Origin: Aurantiacibacter spongiae
Lineage (GTDB): Bacteria; Pseudomonadota; Alphaproteobacteria; Sphingomonadales; Sphingomonadaceae
Direction of reading: 5' to 3'
Assembly: GCF_003815535.1 (NCBI RefSeq)
Contig: NZ_RPFZ01000001.1
Coordinates: forward strand, 310,001-374,000
Length of the DNA stretch: 64,000 bases
In this document: positions 1 to 7,251 of the stretch, piece after piece
How positions within the stretch are numbered: position 1 is the stretch's first letter
How the letters are laid out: every line of letters begins with the position of its first letter
The notes under the pieces: generated by a model
Databases searched by the model: none
What the model saw: the letters and a program-made list of their open reading frames with translations, nothing else
Told to the model about the DNA's origin: nothing
Position numbers and translations under genes: made by a program

Positions 1-114
1 CTGCCTTTCGGCGGCTGCGGAGCGCGCAGGACCAATGCTGGCGAACTCAATAACCTCTTGGATAGTGAGGCCCTTATCTGCCAAGAACTGCATCTGTTCG
101 GTCGAGAGGTTCAC
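1..114 (-). CDS. Hypothetical phage protein, N-terminal part only
   Basis: This reading frame opens with GTG, which overlaps the stop of the RusA-like gene (GTGA), and runs off the left edge with 38 codons visible. The visible part starts VNLSTEQMQF and ends in an RSAAAERQ stretch. That layout is common in small alphaproteobacterial prophage proteins of unknown role. It is the last visible gene of the leftward early operon. No function is assigned. Confidence 0.55.
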   Translation of the reverse strand, partial: MNLSTEQMQFLADKGLTIQEVIEFASIGPARSAAAERQ

Positions 115-464
115 AGCACCACCTCCACCCGTCCCGGCTTAACCGGCTCTCCCCGGCGAAGGGTCGGCTCGAAACGTGTGTCATCGACACGAAGGCCATC
201 GGCGATGCCATCGAGCGCGGCTTTGAGACTGGCGAACATGTTGTCGATGTCCCTGCGGCGGTTGTCAGGCGGACAGAAGGTAATCGTCACCGGAATGGCC
301 CCTTCGCGCTGAGCGAGGCTCCTGCGGGCATCCACCGGCACATTCGCGATGGTTTGCAGCGCCGCATCCTCGCGCGCCTTCTTCTTCACGCTGGCAAGCT
401 GCATGTAATGCGCCCGAGCGTTGGGATTGAGCCTTCTGTCCGGCCAGGGCAGGTCAATCCGCAT
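111..464 (-). CDS. RusA-family Holliday junction resolvase
   Basis: The 117-residue protein begins MRIDLPWPDRRLNPN, the typical opening of RusA-like endonucleases. It has the acidic DIDNMFASLKAALDGI segment that carries catalytic Asp residues in the family, followed by GLRVDDTRF. RusA cleaves four-way junctions during phage recombination. The ATG at 464 is chosen because it overlaps the end of the DnaA-like gene by 11 bases, in line with the tight packing of the operon. Longer upstream readings are antisense-like and unsupported. Confidence 0.85.
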   Translation of the reverse strand: MRIDLPWPDRRLNPNARAHYMQLASVKKKAREDAALQTIANVPVDARRSLAQREGAIPVTITFCPPDNRRRDIDNMFASLKAALDGIADGLRVDDTRFEPTLRRGEPVKPGRVEVVL

Positions 465-1053
465 CGGCACGATCCCGCAATTCGAGATAGGCTCGCACCA
501 CGCGCGGGTCGCGCTTGGCGTAAACGTCCCAGTTGTCGGCGGCATGGATGACCGTGGTGTGATCGCGGCCGCCGAGAATGCGGCCGATGACGGCATAGGA
601 AATCTCGCGCTCACGCAGGATGCGAACGATAACCGCTCGGGCGCTGACAGCCGGTGCCCTCCTGCTGGCCGACTTGATGTCGTCCACGGACAAACCGAAC
701 GTATCGGCAACGCTCGACAGCAGGGGATCGAGCGGCACCCGGCCATGCCCGACGTGGGTGGCTATTTCCTCGATCAATTTCGTAATGCCCCGCCGCCGCG
801 TTTCAGCGGCCCTGAGGCTGGCATTGCGTCGAGCCACGCGGCGCATGAGGGCTATCCTGAAGCCCCTTCGCCAACGGCGGCGACGGCAGACCTTGCACGC
901 GGCTCTGTCGGCTATCGTATGGGTCGTTTGCGGGTTGCGAAGGTGCCCGCACGGCCACGCGGCGCCGAGGGCGATCAGCATCCGCCGATTGCTGTCCAGC
1001 AGCCGCGCATGGTCCTGCGCGTCCTGAATGGCGATAGAGTCGATCGCGCTCAT
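454..1053 (-). CDS. DnaA domain IV-like DNA-binding protein of the prophage
   Basis: The C-terminal part contains GRDHTTVIHAADN, close to the DnaA signature (GRDHTTVLHA) that contacts DnaA boxes. Before it comes a helical region with DPLLSSVADTFGLSVDDI, as in DnaA domain IV. There is no AAA+ ATPase domain, so this is a stand-alone origin-recognition module of about 199 residues. It could bind phage or host DnaA boxes; that role is inferred. The ATG at 1053 overlaps the preceding stop codon (ATGA). Confidence 0.8.
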   Translation of the reverse strand: MSAIDSIAIQDAQDHARLLDSNRRMLIALGAAWPCGHLRNPQTTHTIADRAACKVCRRRRWRRGFRIALMRRVARRNASLRAAETRRRGITKLIEEIATHVGHGRVPLDPLLSSVADTFGLSVDDIKSASRRAPAVSARAVIVRILREREISYAVIGRILGGRDHTTVIHAADNWDVYAKRDPRVVRAYLELRDRADAD

Positions 1054-1208
1054 TCCGGCCACTCCCATGCAGGCAGGCCCAGGCGGGCGCGCATGGCCGC
1101 GTGGAACGCGATCTTGCGATCGTGGCGACACCGGGCAGCGCGCTTCGCCAATACGCTCGCAGCGGCGCTTGGATCGGGTTTGCGGCGGAAGGGGTTAGGC
1201 AGCTTCAT
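1050..1208 (-). CDS. Small basic phage protein of unknown function
   Basis: A 52-codon frame starts at ATG 1208 and ends with a TGA that overlaps the start of the DnaA-like gene. It is strongly basic, starting MKLPNPFRRKPDPS and ending LGLPAWEWPE. Its support is positional: start and stop both overlap neighbours on the same strand, as elsewhere in this operon. No family was recognised. Confidence 0.6.
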   Translation of the reverse strand: MKLPNPFRRKPDPSAAASVLAKRAARCRHDRKIAFHAAMRARLGLPAWEWPE

Positions 1209-1629
1209 GGCGGGCCTCGTCTTGCAGGGTAGTCACGTCCACGCCGGTCCAGGTTGACCACAGGTGCAGCGCGCGGCTCGTGTATTCGCTGCGCTGCGCC
1301 TCGTTCATGGCGCGGTTGCTGGTGGATGCCGGCTTGAAACGGCGATCACCGCTGGGAAGGTCGATCCAGCGGCCTACGCCCAGCTTCTGCCGGGTGATGT
1401 CGTGCAAATCCTGTTCATCGAGCGTGAGGTCGTGCGCTTCGTTCAACAGCGGCACCACGAGGCCGGCTACCGACCAGTAAAGGCCGCGCCTGCGCTGGTT
1501 GGCGACCCCGCCCCTGATCTCGACGCGCACGCGGCCCCGTATTTCGCGCATTGCGGCCTCGGCGGCGGCGTTGGCGGGACGAAGCATTCCAAGATGCGCC
1601 TCGAACGCGAGGGGTGCCTTGTCGCTCAT
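1195..1629 (-). CDS. NinB-like phage recombination protein (candidate)
   Basis: The 144-residue product has the size and layout of the NinB/lambda Orf family: an N-terminal strand region, a QRRRGLYWSVAGLV segment where NinB has QNRKLWACLGDV, a central LHDITRQKLG, and a late STSNRAMNEAQRSEY matching the STS-rich segment. Lambda NinB helps load annealing and recombination proteins. The context of Rad52-like, SSB and RusA genes in the same operon fits this. The ATG at 1629 overlaps the HNH gene stop. The family match is by eye and moderate. Confidence 0.5.
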   Translation of the reverse strand: MSDKAPLAFEAHLGMLRPANAAAEAAMREIRGRVRVEIRGGVANQRRRGLYWSVAGLVVPLLNEAHDLTLDEQDLHDITRQKLGVGRWIDLPSGDRRFKPASTSNRAMNEAQRSEYTSRALHLWSTWTGVDVTTLQDEARHEAA

Positions 1630-1922
1630 GCGGCATACCTCCGACTGCTTTCGATCCAGAGGCGTTCGGCTTCGTCCATGAGGTCGATGCCGTATTCGCG
1701 GTAAAAGCCGCCGTGCCCGAGCGCTTCGACGCTTTCGCGGGGGCCATGCTGGATCTGGTGATGGCGCGGGCACAGGGGGACGGTGCGGTCATGACGACGC
1801 GACACCCGCCCCCCGTGAATGCCGGCGGTCACATGATGGACCGTCGAACGCGCCCCGCACACGAGGCAGGGTATGGACGCGATGCGTTCCATGTGCCGAC
1901 GCTCGGATGCGGTAGGCTTCAT
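1626..1922 (-). CDS. HNH-type nuclease, Ref/DUF968-like
   Basis: The 98-residue protein carries CLVCG near residue 19, then VHHV and PLCPRHHQIQH. This Cys-Cys/His-His arrangement is that of compact HNH nucleases found in phage recombination regions, for example P1 Ref-like and DUF968 proteins. A divalent metal and DNA are the likely ligands. It shares its stop with the NinB-like start and its own start with the GapR stop, so it is part of the leftward operon. Confidence 0.7.
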   Translation of the reverse strand: MKPTASERRHMERIASIPCLVCGARSTVHHVTAGIHGGRVSRRHDRTVPLCPRHHQIQHGPRESVEALGHGGFYREYGIDLMDEAERLWIESSRRYAA

Positions 1923-2155
1923 CAGGCGATGCCCAGCGAAGCCTTGTAGGTGTCGAGGATGGCTTCCTGTTCGGCGCGGTCGTCCGCGCTCATGGCGCGC
2001 AGCTTGACGACCTGGCGCATGATCTTCGGATCGTAGCCCACGGCCTTGGCTTCGGCATAGACATCGCGGATATCGTCGGCGATGCCCTTCTTTTCTTCTT
2101 CCAGGCGTTCGATGCGTTCGATCAAAAGGCGCAGGCGGTCATCGGATTCTGACAT
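1922..2155 (-). CDS. gapR: GapR-family (DUF2312) nucleoid-associated protein
   Basis: The 77-residue protein is a complete GapR-like chain: N-terminal coiled-coil [19 protein letters not shown], the [23 protein letters not shown] core, and a C-terminal helical tail. In Caulobacter GapR binds overtwisted AT-rich DNA ahead of replication forks. Prophage copies are common in alphaproteobacteria. Placement next to SSB and DnaA-like genes suggests a replication role. Its stop overlaps the start of the HNH gene. Confidence 0.88.
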   Translation of the reverse strand: MSESDDRLRLLIERIERLEEEKKGIADDIRDVYAEAKAVGYDPKIMRQVVKLRAMSADDRAEQEAILDTYKASLGIA

Positions 2156-2206
2156 GTCGGGTTCCTTTGTGTTGAGGGTGTTGGGGATTGTGGGGGGAAC
2201 ACGTCG

Positions 2207-2713
2207 CTAGAACGGAATGTCGTCGTCGAGATCGTCGTAACTGGCATTGCCCCCGCCCGAGGACGATCCGCCGCCGCCAGAACCGCCGCCGAAGTCGCCG
2301 CTGCCGCCGCCGCGGCCCCAGTCCTCGCCGCCGCCGCGCTGGCGGCCACCGCCGCCGCCGGACGCGCCATCGAGCATGGTCAGCGTGCCGTTGAAGCCCT
2401 GCACCACGATCTCGGTGGAATAGCGGTCGTTGCCGGACTGATCCTGCCACTTGCGGGTTTGCAGTTGGCCCTCGACGAATACCTTGCTGCCTTTGCGCAG
2501 GTAGCGTTCGGCGACCGACACGAGGCCATCACTGAATATCGCGACGGTGTGCCATTCGGTGCGCTCCTTGCGCTCGCCGGTGGCCTTGTCCTTCCAGCTT
2601 TCGCTGGTGGCGATACGCAGGTTGCAGACCCTGCCACCGTTCTGGAACGAGCGGACTTCCGGGTCTTGACCCAGGTTGCCGATGAGCATGACCTTATTGA
2701 GACTTCCGGCCAT
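2207..2713 (-). CDS. ssb: Single-stranded DNA-binding protein
   Basis: The start [21 protein letters not shown] and the [13 protein letters not shown] and [10 protein letters not shown] segments are those of bacterial SSB OB folds. A glycine-rich linker of about 45 residues follows, ending in the conserved acidic tip DLDDDIPF that recruits partner proteins. At 168 residues it has normal length. It directly follows the Rad52-like gene and probably coats ssDNA for annealing and phage replication. Confidence 0.95.
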   Translation of the reverse strand: MAGSLNKVMLIGNLGQDPEVRSFQNGGRVCNLRIATSESWKDKATGERKERTEWHTVAIFSDGLVSVAERYLRKGSKVFVEGQLQTRKWQDQSGNDRYSTEIVVQGFNGTLTMLDGASGGGGGRQRGGGEDWGRGGGSGDFGGGSGGGGSSSGGGNASYDDLDDDIPF

Positions 2714-3340
2714 TCAAGCGGCCTCCTTCTGTAGTGCAATTTGTTCGATGATCCACGCCTTGCCGCCTGCAAACTTGTCGGCGGGCAGCTGGCGAAGATC
2801 GGTGATCTTGGCGGTGTCGAGAAAGCGCTTCACCGGAAAGCCGCTGCTATCGCACAGGGCCATCAGTTCGTTGCGCTGTTCGTCGGTGATGGTGGGGGGC
2901 GGAGCCTCACGAACGTTGCTCTGCGTCTTGTCGTAGAGCGCCAGTCCGAACGGGTTGCCGAACGTCATGAAGGCGCGCTTCATCGCGTCCGTCTCGGCTT
3001 CCTTCAGCGCACTTTCGTGAGCCTGCCCCTCGTCGCGGTCGATGCCCTGGCCGAACCCGCATCCCTCGCGGATGAGATCGCCCACGCAGATACGGACGCG
3101 GCAGCTGTAATTGACCACCTTGTTGCCGTTCTTGTTCTCGTAGGTCTGACCGACCGGACGCAGGTCCAGTGTCTCGCGGGTCCAGCCATCGAAGCCGAAA
3201 ATGCGGTTGGCCTCGGCGATTGCGTGCCATCCCTCGATGTAGGACACCTCTCCGCCGCCCTGACGGCGCTTGGCGACGACCTTCGGGCTGAGCGGGGCGC
3301 TGAGCGCCTTGTTCTGTTCGTCGGTGAAGGTCATCTTCAA
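2714..3340 (-). CDS. Rad52/Rad22-family single-strand annealing protein
   Basis: The 208-residue protein contains YIEGWHAIAEANRIFGFDGW, followed by RVRICVGDL and ESALKEAETDAMKRAFMTFGNPFG. This is the order of conserved blocks in Rad52/Rad22 phage recombinases. It probably anneals complementary ssDNA together with the adjacent SSB and the upstream exonuclease. The C-terminal tail (after about residue 145) is variable and may contact SSB. Its ATG overlaps the exonuclease stop. Confidence 0.88.
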   Translation of the reverse strand: MKMTFTDEQNKALSAPLSPKVVAKRRQGGGEVSYIEGWHAIAEANRIFGFDGWTRETLDLRPVGQTYENKNGNKVVNYSCRVRICVGDLIREGCGFGQGIDRDEGQAHESALKEAETDAMKRAFMTFGNPFGLALYDKTQSNVREAPPPTITDEQRNELMALCDSSGFPVKRFLDTAKITDLRQLPADKFAGGKAWIIEQIALQKEAA

Positions 3341-3999
3341 TACCCCACGGCTTCGAAGCGGCGGAATATCGAGCGGACGGTTTCAACGTCCCGCTTGCAG
3401 TATTCGGCGATCTTCGCATGTTCGCCATCGGCCCACGCCTGAGCGACCATCGAACCGTCGAAACCATCCTTGCACGGCAGGGAAAGGGCTTGGCACAGAT
3501 CGTCCTGACTGATCCGGTCACGCGCACCGGCCCACGCGGTCATCGTGTCGAATATCTCTTGCGACCACGGTTTGAGATCCCGAGGGAACGCGACCGAAGG
3601 CGGTAGCTTCACGCCCAGAACGATCGCGCGGCACAGGATGAAGCGCATATCGAAACCGCTGATATAGTGACCGATGAAGCGATTGACGCCCATCGTCGGC
3701 AGCGCGGCAAAGAAGGTTTCGAGAACCAGGGCTTCGCCATCCACGCTTTCGGCGTGGACCGCCGTCACATCACCGTCCCCGAGCGCAAAGCCTATGGTGC
3801 AGATATGACCCTGGGTGGGATTGAAGCTGGTCTTGGCGACGATCTCGTCTGCCGCGGCATCGCCGTGGTCGGCAATCCACTGCGCGATGCTTTCCGGCTT
3901 CTTGTATTGCGCCGGAGCGGTGATGCTCTCACGAACCCGGTCGCGGTATTCCGACGACTGGTTCGGGATCGTCTCTATGTCGAGAAAGATGTTGTTCAT
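3337..3999 (-). CDS. 3'-5' exonuclease of the DnaQ/PolB-like fold
   Basis: The protein begins MNNIFLDIETIPNQ, where D-x-E is the first exonuclease motif. NRFIGHYISGFDMRFI supplies the second motif and IAEYCKRDVETVRSIFRRF the third. This matches predicted 3'-5' exonucleases related to the PolB editing domain. At 220 residues it is a complete domain. In this operon it may generate ssDNA for the Rad52-like protein. The inner Met at 3999 is preferred over a longer frame because it overlaps the neighbouring stop. Confidence 0.82.
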   Translation of the reverse strand: MNNIFLDIETIPNQSSEYRDRVRESITAPAQYKKPESIAQWIADHGDAAADEIVAKTSFNPTQGHICTIGFALGDGDVTAVHAESVDGEALVLETFFAALPTMGVNRFIGHYISGFDMRFILCRAIVLGVKLPPSVAFPRDLKPWSQEIFDTMTAWAGARDRISQDDLCQALSLPCKDGFDGSMVAQAWADGEHAKIAEYCKRDVETVRSIFRRFEAVGY

Positions 4000-4181
4000 G
4001 CCGACCACCGGACGGGCGTAACCCGCTCCACGGTGTTGCGGACAAACGAGCCCTCGCCGCCGAGACGTTCGATCTCTTGCGCGGCCAGGTTCAGCGAATG
4101 AATGCACAGCCCCAACGCGGCGCGTGGAGAAAGCAGGACTTCCTCTTGCGCCGGGGGCGTGATGGTGGTCATCGTGTTCAC
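3996..4181 (-). CDS. Small hypothetical phage protein
   Basis: The 61-residue product has one amphipathic helix region (AALGLCIHSLNLAAQEIERL). Its stop overlaps the exonuclease start, so it is probably translated in the same operon. No domain was recognised. Confidence 0.55.
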   Translation of the reverse strand: MNTMTTITPPAQEEVLLSPRAALGLCIHSLNLAAQEIERLGGEGSFVRNTVERVTPVRWSA

Positions 4182-4188
4182 AGGAAAA

Positions 4189-4341
4189 TCATCCTTTCCT
4201 AGGGGCCGGCGTTGTGGATTGAGCCCGCAGGTCGGCCCCGACCGGCTGCGGTCCGTGAAAAGTCCCCATCCCCCACGCCGCCGCCATCATGGCGAGCGCG
4301 GCGATCCAGAGCATGGCAAGAGCGGTCCAGTTGCGGGTCAT
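4189..4341 (-). CDS. Small single-span membrane protein
   Basis: A 50-residue frame from ATG 4341 begins MTRNWTALAMLWIAALAMM, one clear transmembrane segment, followed by a polar tail. The start overlaps the stop of the next small membrane gene. Two single-span proteins in tandem inside an early phage operon suggest a membrane function such as exclusion or host takeover, but nothing in the sequence assigns one. Confidence 0.6.
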   Translation of the reverse strand: MTRNWTALAMLWIAALAMMAAAWGMGTFHGPQPVGADLRAQSTTPAPRKG

Positions 4342-4499
4342 GCCAGCCACCAGATCAGCCCGGCCCATGCCCCGACGATGTAGAGCGTCAGCCCCCGCCA
4401 CACCCATGCGCGCAGCGGATCGGCCTGCACTTCCTCGGCGGGCGCGAGATCGCCAGCGCGGTAGTCCTGCCGGGTGGTGAAGTTGTCGCGGATGGTCAT
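4338..4499 (-). CDS. Small membrane protein with C-terminal anchor
   Basis: The 53-residue frame from ATG 4499 has an acidic N-terminal half and ends in a hydrophobic tail, LTLYIVGAWAGLIWWLA. It is therefore a tail-anchored small protein. Its ATG overlaps the stop of the preceding gene and its stop overlaps the next small membrane gene. Function unknown. Confidence 0.6.
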   Translation of the reverse strand: MTIRDNFTTRQDYRAGDLAPAEEVQADPLRAWVWRGLTLYIVGAWAGLIWWLA

Positions 4500-4984
4500 G
4501 CGGCTCTCCGAAGCTTGGCCTGCGAAATGCGTGACCGGCGTTCGAGACACGCTGCCAGCAGGGCGTCGTTTTCCGCCTCGCTGTCGATCAGCTCGCGGTC
4601 GGTTTCGCTCGAGCCACCGTCCGATCCGGCAGCGCGGTTCTGTCCGATCCGATGGATGGCGGCCCCGGCGGATGCGATGATGTCGTCAGCTGCATCCATG
4701 AGCGGCACGATCATTACGCCCTTGGCAGCGGCGATGGCATCGAGCGCGTGAACGTCAACGTCGAGTAGGTTCCAGGCGCAACCCAGCTTGAGCGTCGTTT
4801 CCTCGTCACGCGCCCGGCGGATGGTCTTTTCATCGCAGCCCGTTTCCAGCGCGACCCGCGAAGGGCCGTCACGGTGGCAGGCGCGCAGTAGTCCATCGGC
4901 CAGCAGGTGGCGGGCGTCTGCGTCCGTAAGACGTTTGCTGTTCGGGCGGACGTGCTTGTCAGACACGGGCATTGTCTCCGTCAT
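4496..4984 (-). CDS. Hypothetical phage protein with HTH-like N-terminus
   Basis: The 162-residue protein contains GPSRVALETGCDEKTIRRARDE, a pattern resembling a helix-turn-helix (a turn at TGCDEKT, then a recognition-like helix). A mostly helical acidic C-terminal half follows. It sits third or fourth from the early promoter, where phage regulators often lie. Met 5 (at 4972) is an alternative start. The regulatory role is inferred only. Confidence 0.6.
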   Translation of the reverse strand: MTETMPVSDKHVRPNSKRLTDADARHLLADGLLRACHRDGPSRVALETGCDEKTIRRARDEETTLKLGCAWNLLDVDVHALDAIAAAKGVMIVPLMDAADDIIASAGAAIHRIGQNRAAGSDGGSSETDRELIDSEAENDALLAACLERRSRISQAKLRRAA

Positions 4985-5363
4985 GAAAGGAACGATCAGA
5001 ACCGGGCGCAGCGAAGCGATTGGCGTTATCGCGCGCCGGGTCTGCTACAGGGTGAGTGAGGTTGGCGGGTTCGAGCACGGGAACGTCGCCCGCCAGTTCA
5101 AGGATGGCTTCGCGATGTTCTTCGTCGGTCAGGGGGCGGATTTTGCGGAAGAGACTTTCGGGGAATCCGATTTTACCTTTTCGCCGGGGCGATACCTCCC
5201 AGAAACCCAGTGCCCGTTCATTCCTGCACTTTGGACGCGGCACACCCACAATTTTCACTGTGTAGATCGCGCCAACCGACAGTATAATCGATGGATCTCT
5301 AAACAGCGGGTGCCTTACGGCCACACACAGCGCCAGATCGCCAATCTGCCAATCGTCAGCCAT
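4959..5363 (-). CDS. Hypothetical phage protein
   Basis: The 134-residue protein starts MADDWQIGDLALCV. Its N-terminal half reads like a small beta-barrel (IILSVGAIYTVKIVGV, LGFWEVSP, then SLFRKIRPLTDEEH), a layout common in phage-encoded proteins of unknown function. It overlaps the next gene by 26 bases. No catalytic motif is visible. Confidence 0.6.
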   Translation of the reverse strand: MADDWQIGDLALCVAVRHPLFRDPSIILSVGAIYTVKIVGVPRPKCRNERALGFWEVSPRRKGKIGFPESLFRKIRPLTDEEHREAILELAGDVPVLEPANLTHPVADPARDNANRFAAPGSDRSFHDGDNARV

Positions 5364-5495
5364 CTAAGCCACCCCGCCGAAATTATCGTTTGCTACCGTG
5401 TCCATCATCACGGACAGGCGCTGGCGACGGGACATGCCGGTGGCGATGAAGCGGCCGGCGAAGCGGTAAAGCGTGGAGAGATAGCGGCGGGTCAT
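5364..5495 (-). CDS. Small basic hypothetical protein
   Basis: A 43-codon frame runs from ATG 5495, overlapping the end of the Cro-like gene, to a TAG immediately followed by the next gene's ATG (TAGATG). It is basic and begins MTRRYLSTLYRFAGRF. Gene support is mostly the exact fit between neighbours. Confidence 0.5.
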   Translation of the reverse strand: MTRRYLSTLYRFAGRFIATGMSRRQRLSVMMDTVANDNFGGVA

Positions 5496-5683
5496 GCTGC
5501 CGCCTTTCGGTCTTGTTCATCCATCCAGTCCCGCACGCGCGCAGCGGTGCTAAACTTGATGTCGCGCCCCTTTTCGAGTTGTCCGACAAACGGACGGTCA
5601 TTCAGGGCCTTCTCTCCGAAGTCCCATTTCGACATCTCATGACGCTTGCAGAACGCCTGAATTTCGGTGAGCAGGTTATCCAT
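5492..5683 (-). CDS. Cro-like small HTH protein, first gene of the leftward operon
   Basis: From ATG 5683 the product is 63 residues, MDNLLTEIQAFCKRHEM onward. Its FGEKALNDRPFVGQLEKGR and STAARVRDWM segments match small lambda-repressor-like DNA-binding proteins of alphaproteobacterial prophages. It is the first gene after a strong promoter with an operator in its spacer. The ATG lies 8 bases after the -10 element, so the transcript may be leaderless. The upstream Met at 5719 falls in the promoter and is rejected. A Cro role is inferred from position. Confidence 0.72.
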   Translation of the reverse strand: MDNLLTEIQAFCKRHEMSKWDFGEKALNDRPFVGQLEKGRDIKFSTAARVRDWMDEQDRKAAA

Positions 5684-5690
5684 GACGCCG

Positions 5691-5719
5691 ACATTAGGTT
5701 GGATAAAACCAACTGTCAA
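5691..5719 (-). promoter_or_regulatory. Leftward early promoter with repressor operator
   Basis: On the minus strand TTGACA (5719-5714) and TAATGT (5696-5691) are separated by 17 bases. The spacer holds a palindromic operator at 5698-5713; read on the plus strand it is GTTGGATAAAACCAAC. Repressor bound here would cover both promoter boxes. The same operator recurs twice at 6741-6787. Confidence 0.8.
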
Positions 5720-5773
5720 CGCTGGATACGTCCTCCCTTCGCAAAAAGTTCGGATTGGTCCAACTATCTGGGC

Positions 5774-6382
5774 GTGTCAGACGAACCAGATATTGAGACG
5801 ATCAGGTCCAATCTCCGCGCCGTGATGAAGGCGCGGGATGTGAAGCCGACCACGCTTTCGCTACGGGTCGGTAAGAACCGAACCCTGGTCAAAGACCTTC
5901 TCGAAAAATCGAAGGACATCCAAATCGGAACGCTGTCGAAGTTGTCCAGCGCTCTAGATGTCCCCCTTGCAGACTTGCTGGCGGCGCCTAGAGTCTCCGT
6001 CGTGGGATATATCGGTGCTGGGGGTGAGATCATTTTCGAGGACATGGGGCACGAAGATTCGGTGCTGCGACCGCCCGGTATATCCGGAACGCTGATCGCC
6101 CTTATTGTTAGAGGCTCGTCGATGTTGCCACGCTACCGGGAAGGCGACATCATCTATATCCAGCGCGAGCACGACGGGGTGCTGCCCGAGTATGTCGGGG
6201 AGGATTGCGCCGTTCGTCTCAGCACGGGCGAAACCTACATCAAGCAGCTTATAAAGGGCAGTGAAGAAGGTCGCTTCACCCTGCTATCGCTTAATGCGCC
6301 ACCGATTGAGAACGTGGAGATCGAATGGGCTACTATCGTGCGCTTCGTTTTGCCTGGTGCCTCGCGCCGATTGCTGTCCTAG
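5774..6382 (+). CDS. CI/LexA-like prophage repressor (S24 peptidase)
   Basis: The 202-residue protein has an N-terminal HTH (about residues 9-60, NLRAVMKARDV through LSKLSSALDVPL) and a LexA-like C-terminal domain. An AG dipeptide in VGYIGAGGEI is the likely self-cleavage site, Ser in GSSMLPRYREGD is the nucleophile, and Lys in GETYIKQL is the general base. It should bind the three GTTGGATANNNCCAAC sites and hold the lysogenic state. The GTG at 5774 fits the domain start. An AACTAT box 7 bases upstream leaves little or no leader, so start and promoter are tentative. Confidence 0.88.
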   Translation: MSDEPDIETIRSNLRAVMKARDVKPTTLSLRVGKNRTLVKDLLEKSKDIQIGTLSKLSSALDVPLADLLAAPRVSVVGYIGAGGEIIFEDMGHEDSVLRPPGISGTLIALIVRGSSMLPRYREGDIIYIQREHDGVLPEYVGEDCAVRLSTGETYIKQLIKGSEEGRFTLLSLNAPPIENVEIEWATIVRFVLPGASRRLLS

Positions 6383-6741
6383 CCAGCTGCGACGACCGCA
6401 TGAGCCGGGCCGATCTGGAAAGCGCGGCAGTGTGGGCAGAAGATCAGGCTTCAATCAATCATGATGAGATTGCTGCGCTAAAGGATCGGGTCGAAGCTCT
6501 TGAACGCAATTCCGGCCAAGTGGCAGTCGCACGACCGCCAGTGGCCCCAGCTCCATCCGCCAGCGCGCCTTCGCGTGTGATTGAACTAGTGACGATGGGC
6601 GATGCGGGCCAATCACAGCGCTTCTCTTCAATGGAAGCCTGTCGATCCGCCAAGGCCCGCTTAGAGCAGGCTGATCAAGAGCAATGCCCACCCGGCGCGT
6701 TCTGTCCTGGCTATGTGCGAGAATGCGTCTCGCTCGATTAG
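6325..6741 (+). CDS. Small lipoprotein in the phage immunity region
   Basis: The 138-residue protein starts with a lipoprotein signal: basic N-terminus, hydrophobic core and a lipobox ending VLASC near residue 22. A short coiled coil (DEIAALKDRVEALERN), a Pro/Ala-rich linker and a Cys-containing C-terminal domain follow. Its first 58 bases overlap the repressor 3' end in another frame, so it is probably expressed with the repressor in the lysogen. A role in superinfection exclusion or lysogenic conversion is inferred from position only. Confidence 0.7.
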   Translation: MGYYRALRFAWCLAPIAVLASCDDRMSRADLESAAVWAEDQASINHDEIAALKDRVEALERNSGQVAVARPPVAPAPSASAPSRVIELVTMGDAGQSQRFSSMEACRSAKARLEQADQEQCPPGAFCPGYVRECVSLD

Positions 6742-6793
6742 TTGGATACCACCAACCTTTTTCGTTGACAGGTTGGATATAGCCAACTAAACC
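6741..6793 (+). promoter_or_regulatory. Rightward early promoter with two repressor operators
   Basis: Two 16-bp palindromes lie 31 bp apart: GTTGGATACCACCAAC (6741-6756) and GTTGGATATAGCCAAC (6772-6787). The second fills the spacer between TTGACA (6765-6770) and a weak TAAACC (6788-6793). The 31-bp spacing is about three helical turns, which would allow cooperative repressor binding on one face. The first operator abuts the stop codon of the lipoprotein gene. Confidence 0.78.
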
Positions 6794-6825
6794 CTCTCCA
6801 TACCCAACCGGGAATGGAGACGATG

Positions 6826-7251
6826 ATGGCTACCCCCCGTGCAGAGATTATTGAGATTACAGGTGGCGCTCGCGCCAGACCTACCGGCAGCAGAGTAATT
6901 TGTGACCCGCCCCCGTGTGACACTGACGAGGATTGGCTGGTTCTGGTGTCCGATGATGTATCGGCTTCGATGTCAGAACAGGGGTTTACGCAAGACGGAT
7001 CGCCTGAGTTCTATACCGGAAACGATAATGGCGGCTTCCGATCATGGCGGCGCGGTGATCTCAATATTGTCACGACCACTAGCTCTGAATTTTATGATCG
7101 TTTTGAAACCGCTACTGAATTAGCCAAGCGTTTCAATTTGCTCGACAAAGCAGACCGGATCGCACTTTTCCAAGCTGTGCTTTACGGTGTTCCGTGGCAT
7201 AACCTCCAGCAGCCGGTGTTTGATCTACGCGCCGAACAGGTGCCGGCATGA
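6826..7251 (+). CDS. Hypothetical phage protein, first gene of the rightward operon
   Basis: The 141-residue product (MATPRAEIIEITGG onward) is acidic and has no domain that I recognise. A GGAG at 6816-6819 favours the third of three clustered Met codons (6826) over 6814 or 6823. It is the first gene after the right early promoter, so it is probably made early after induction. Its stop overlaps the next ATG. Confidence 0.6.
   Translation: MATPRAEIIEITGGARARPTGSRVICDPPPCDTDEDWLVLVSDDVSASMSEQGFTQDGSPEFYTGNDNGGFRSWRRGDLNIVTTTSSEFYDRFETATELAKRFNLLDKADRIALFQAVLYGVPWHNLQQPVFDLRAEQVPA

Noticed and set aside
2260-2370. GC-rich repeat tract
   Set aside because: It encodes the normal glycine-rich linker of SSB and is not a separate repeat element.
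4788-5512. Plus-strand frame upstream of the repressor
   Set aside because: It opposes the packed leftward phage operon and has no recognisable motif or ribosome site.
5753-5766. Fourth repressor operator (ATTGGTCCAAC)
   Set aside because: Arms resemble the operator half sites but the spacing is wrong, so it is not counted.
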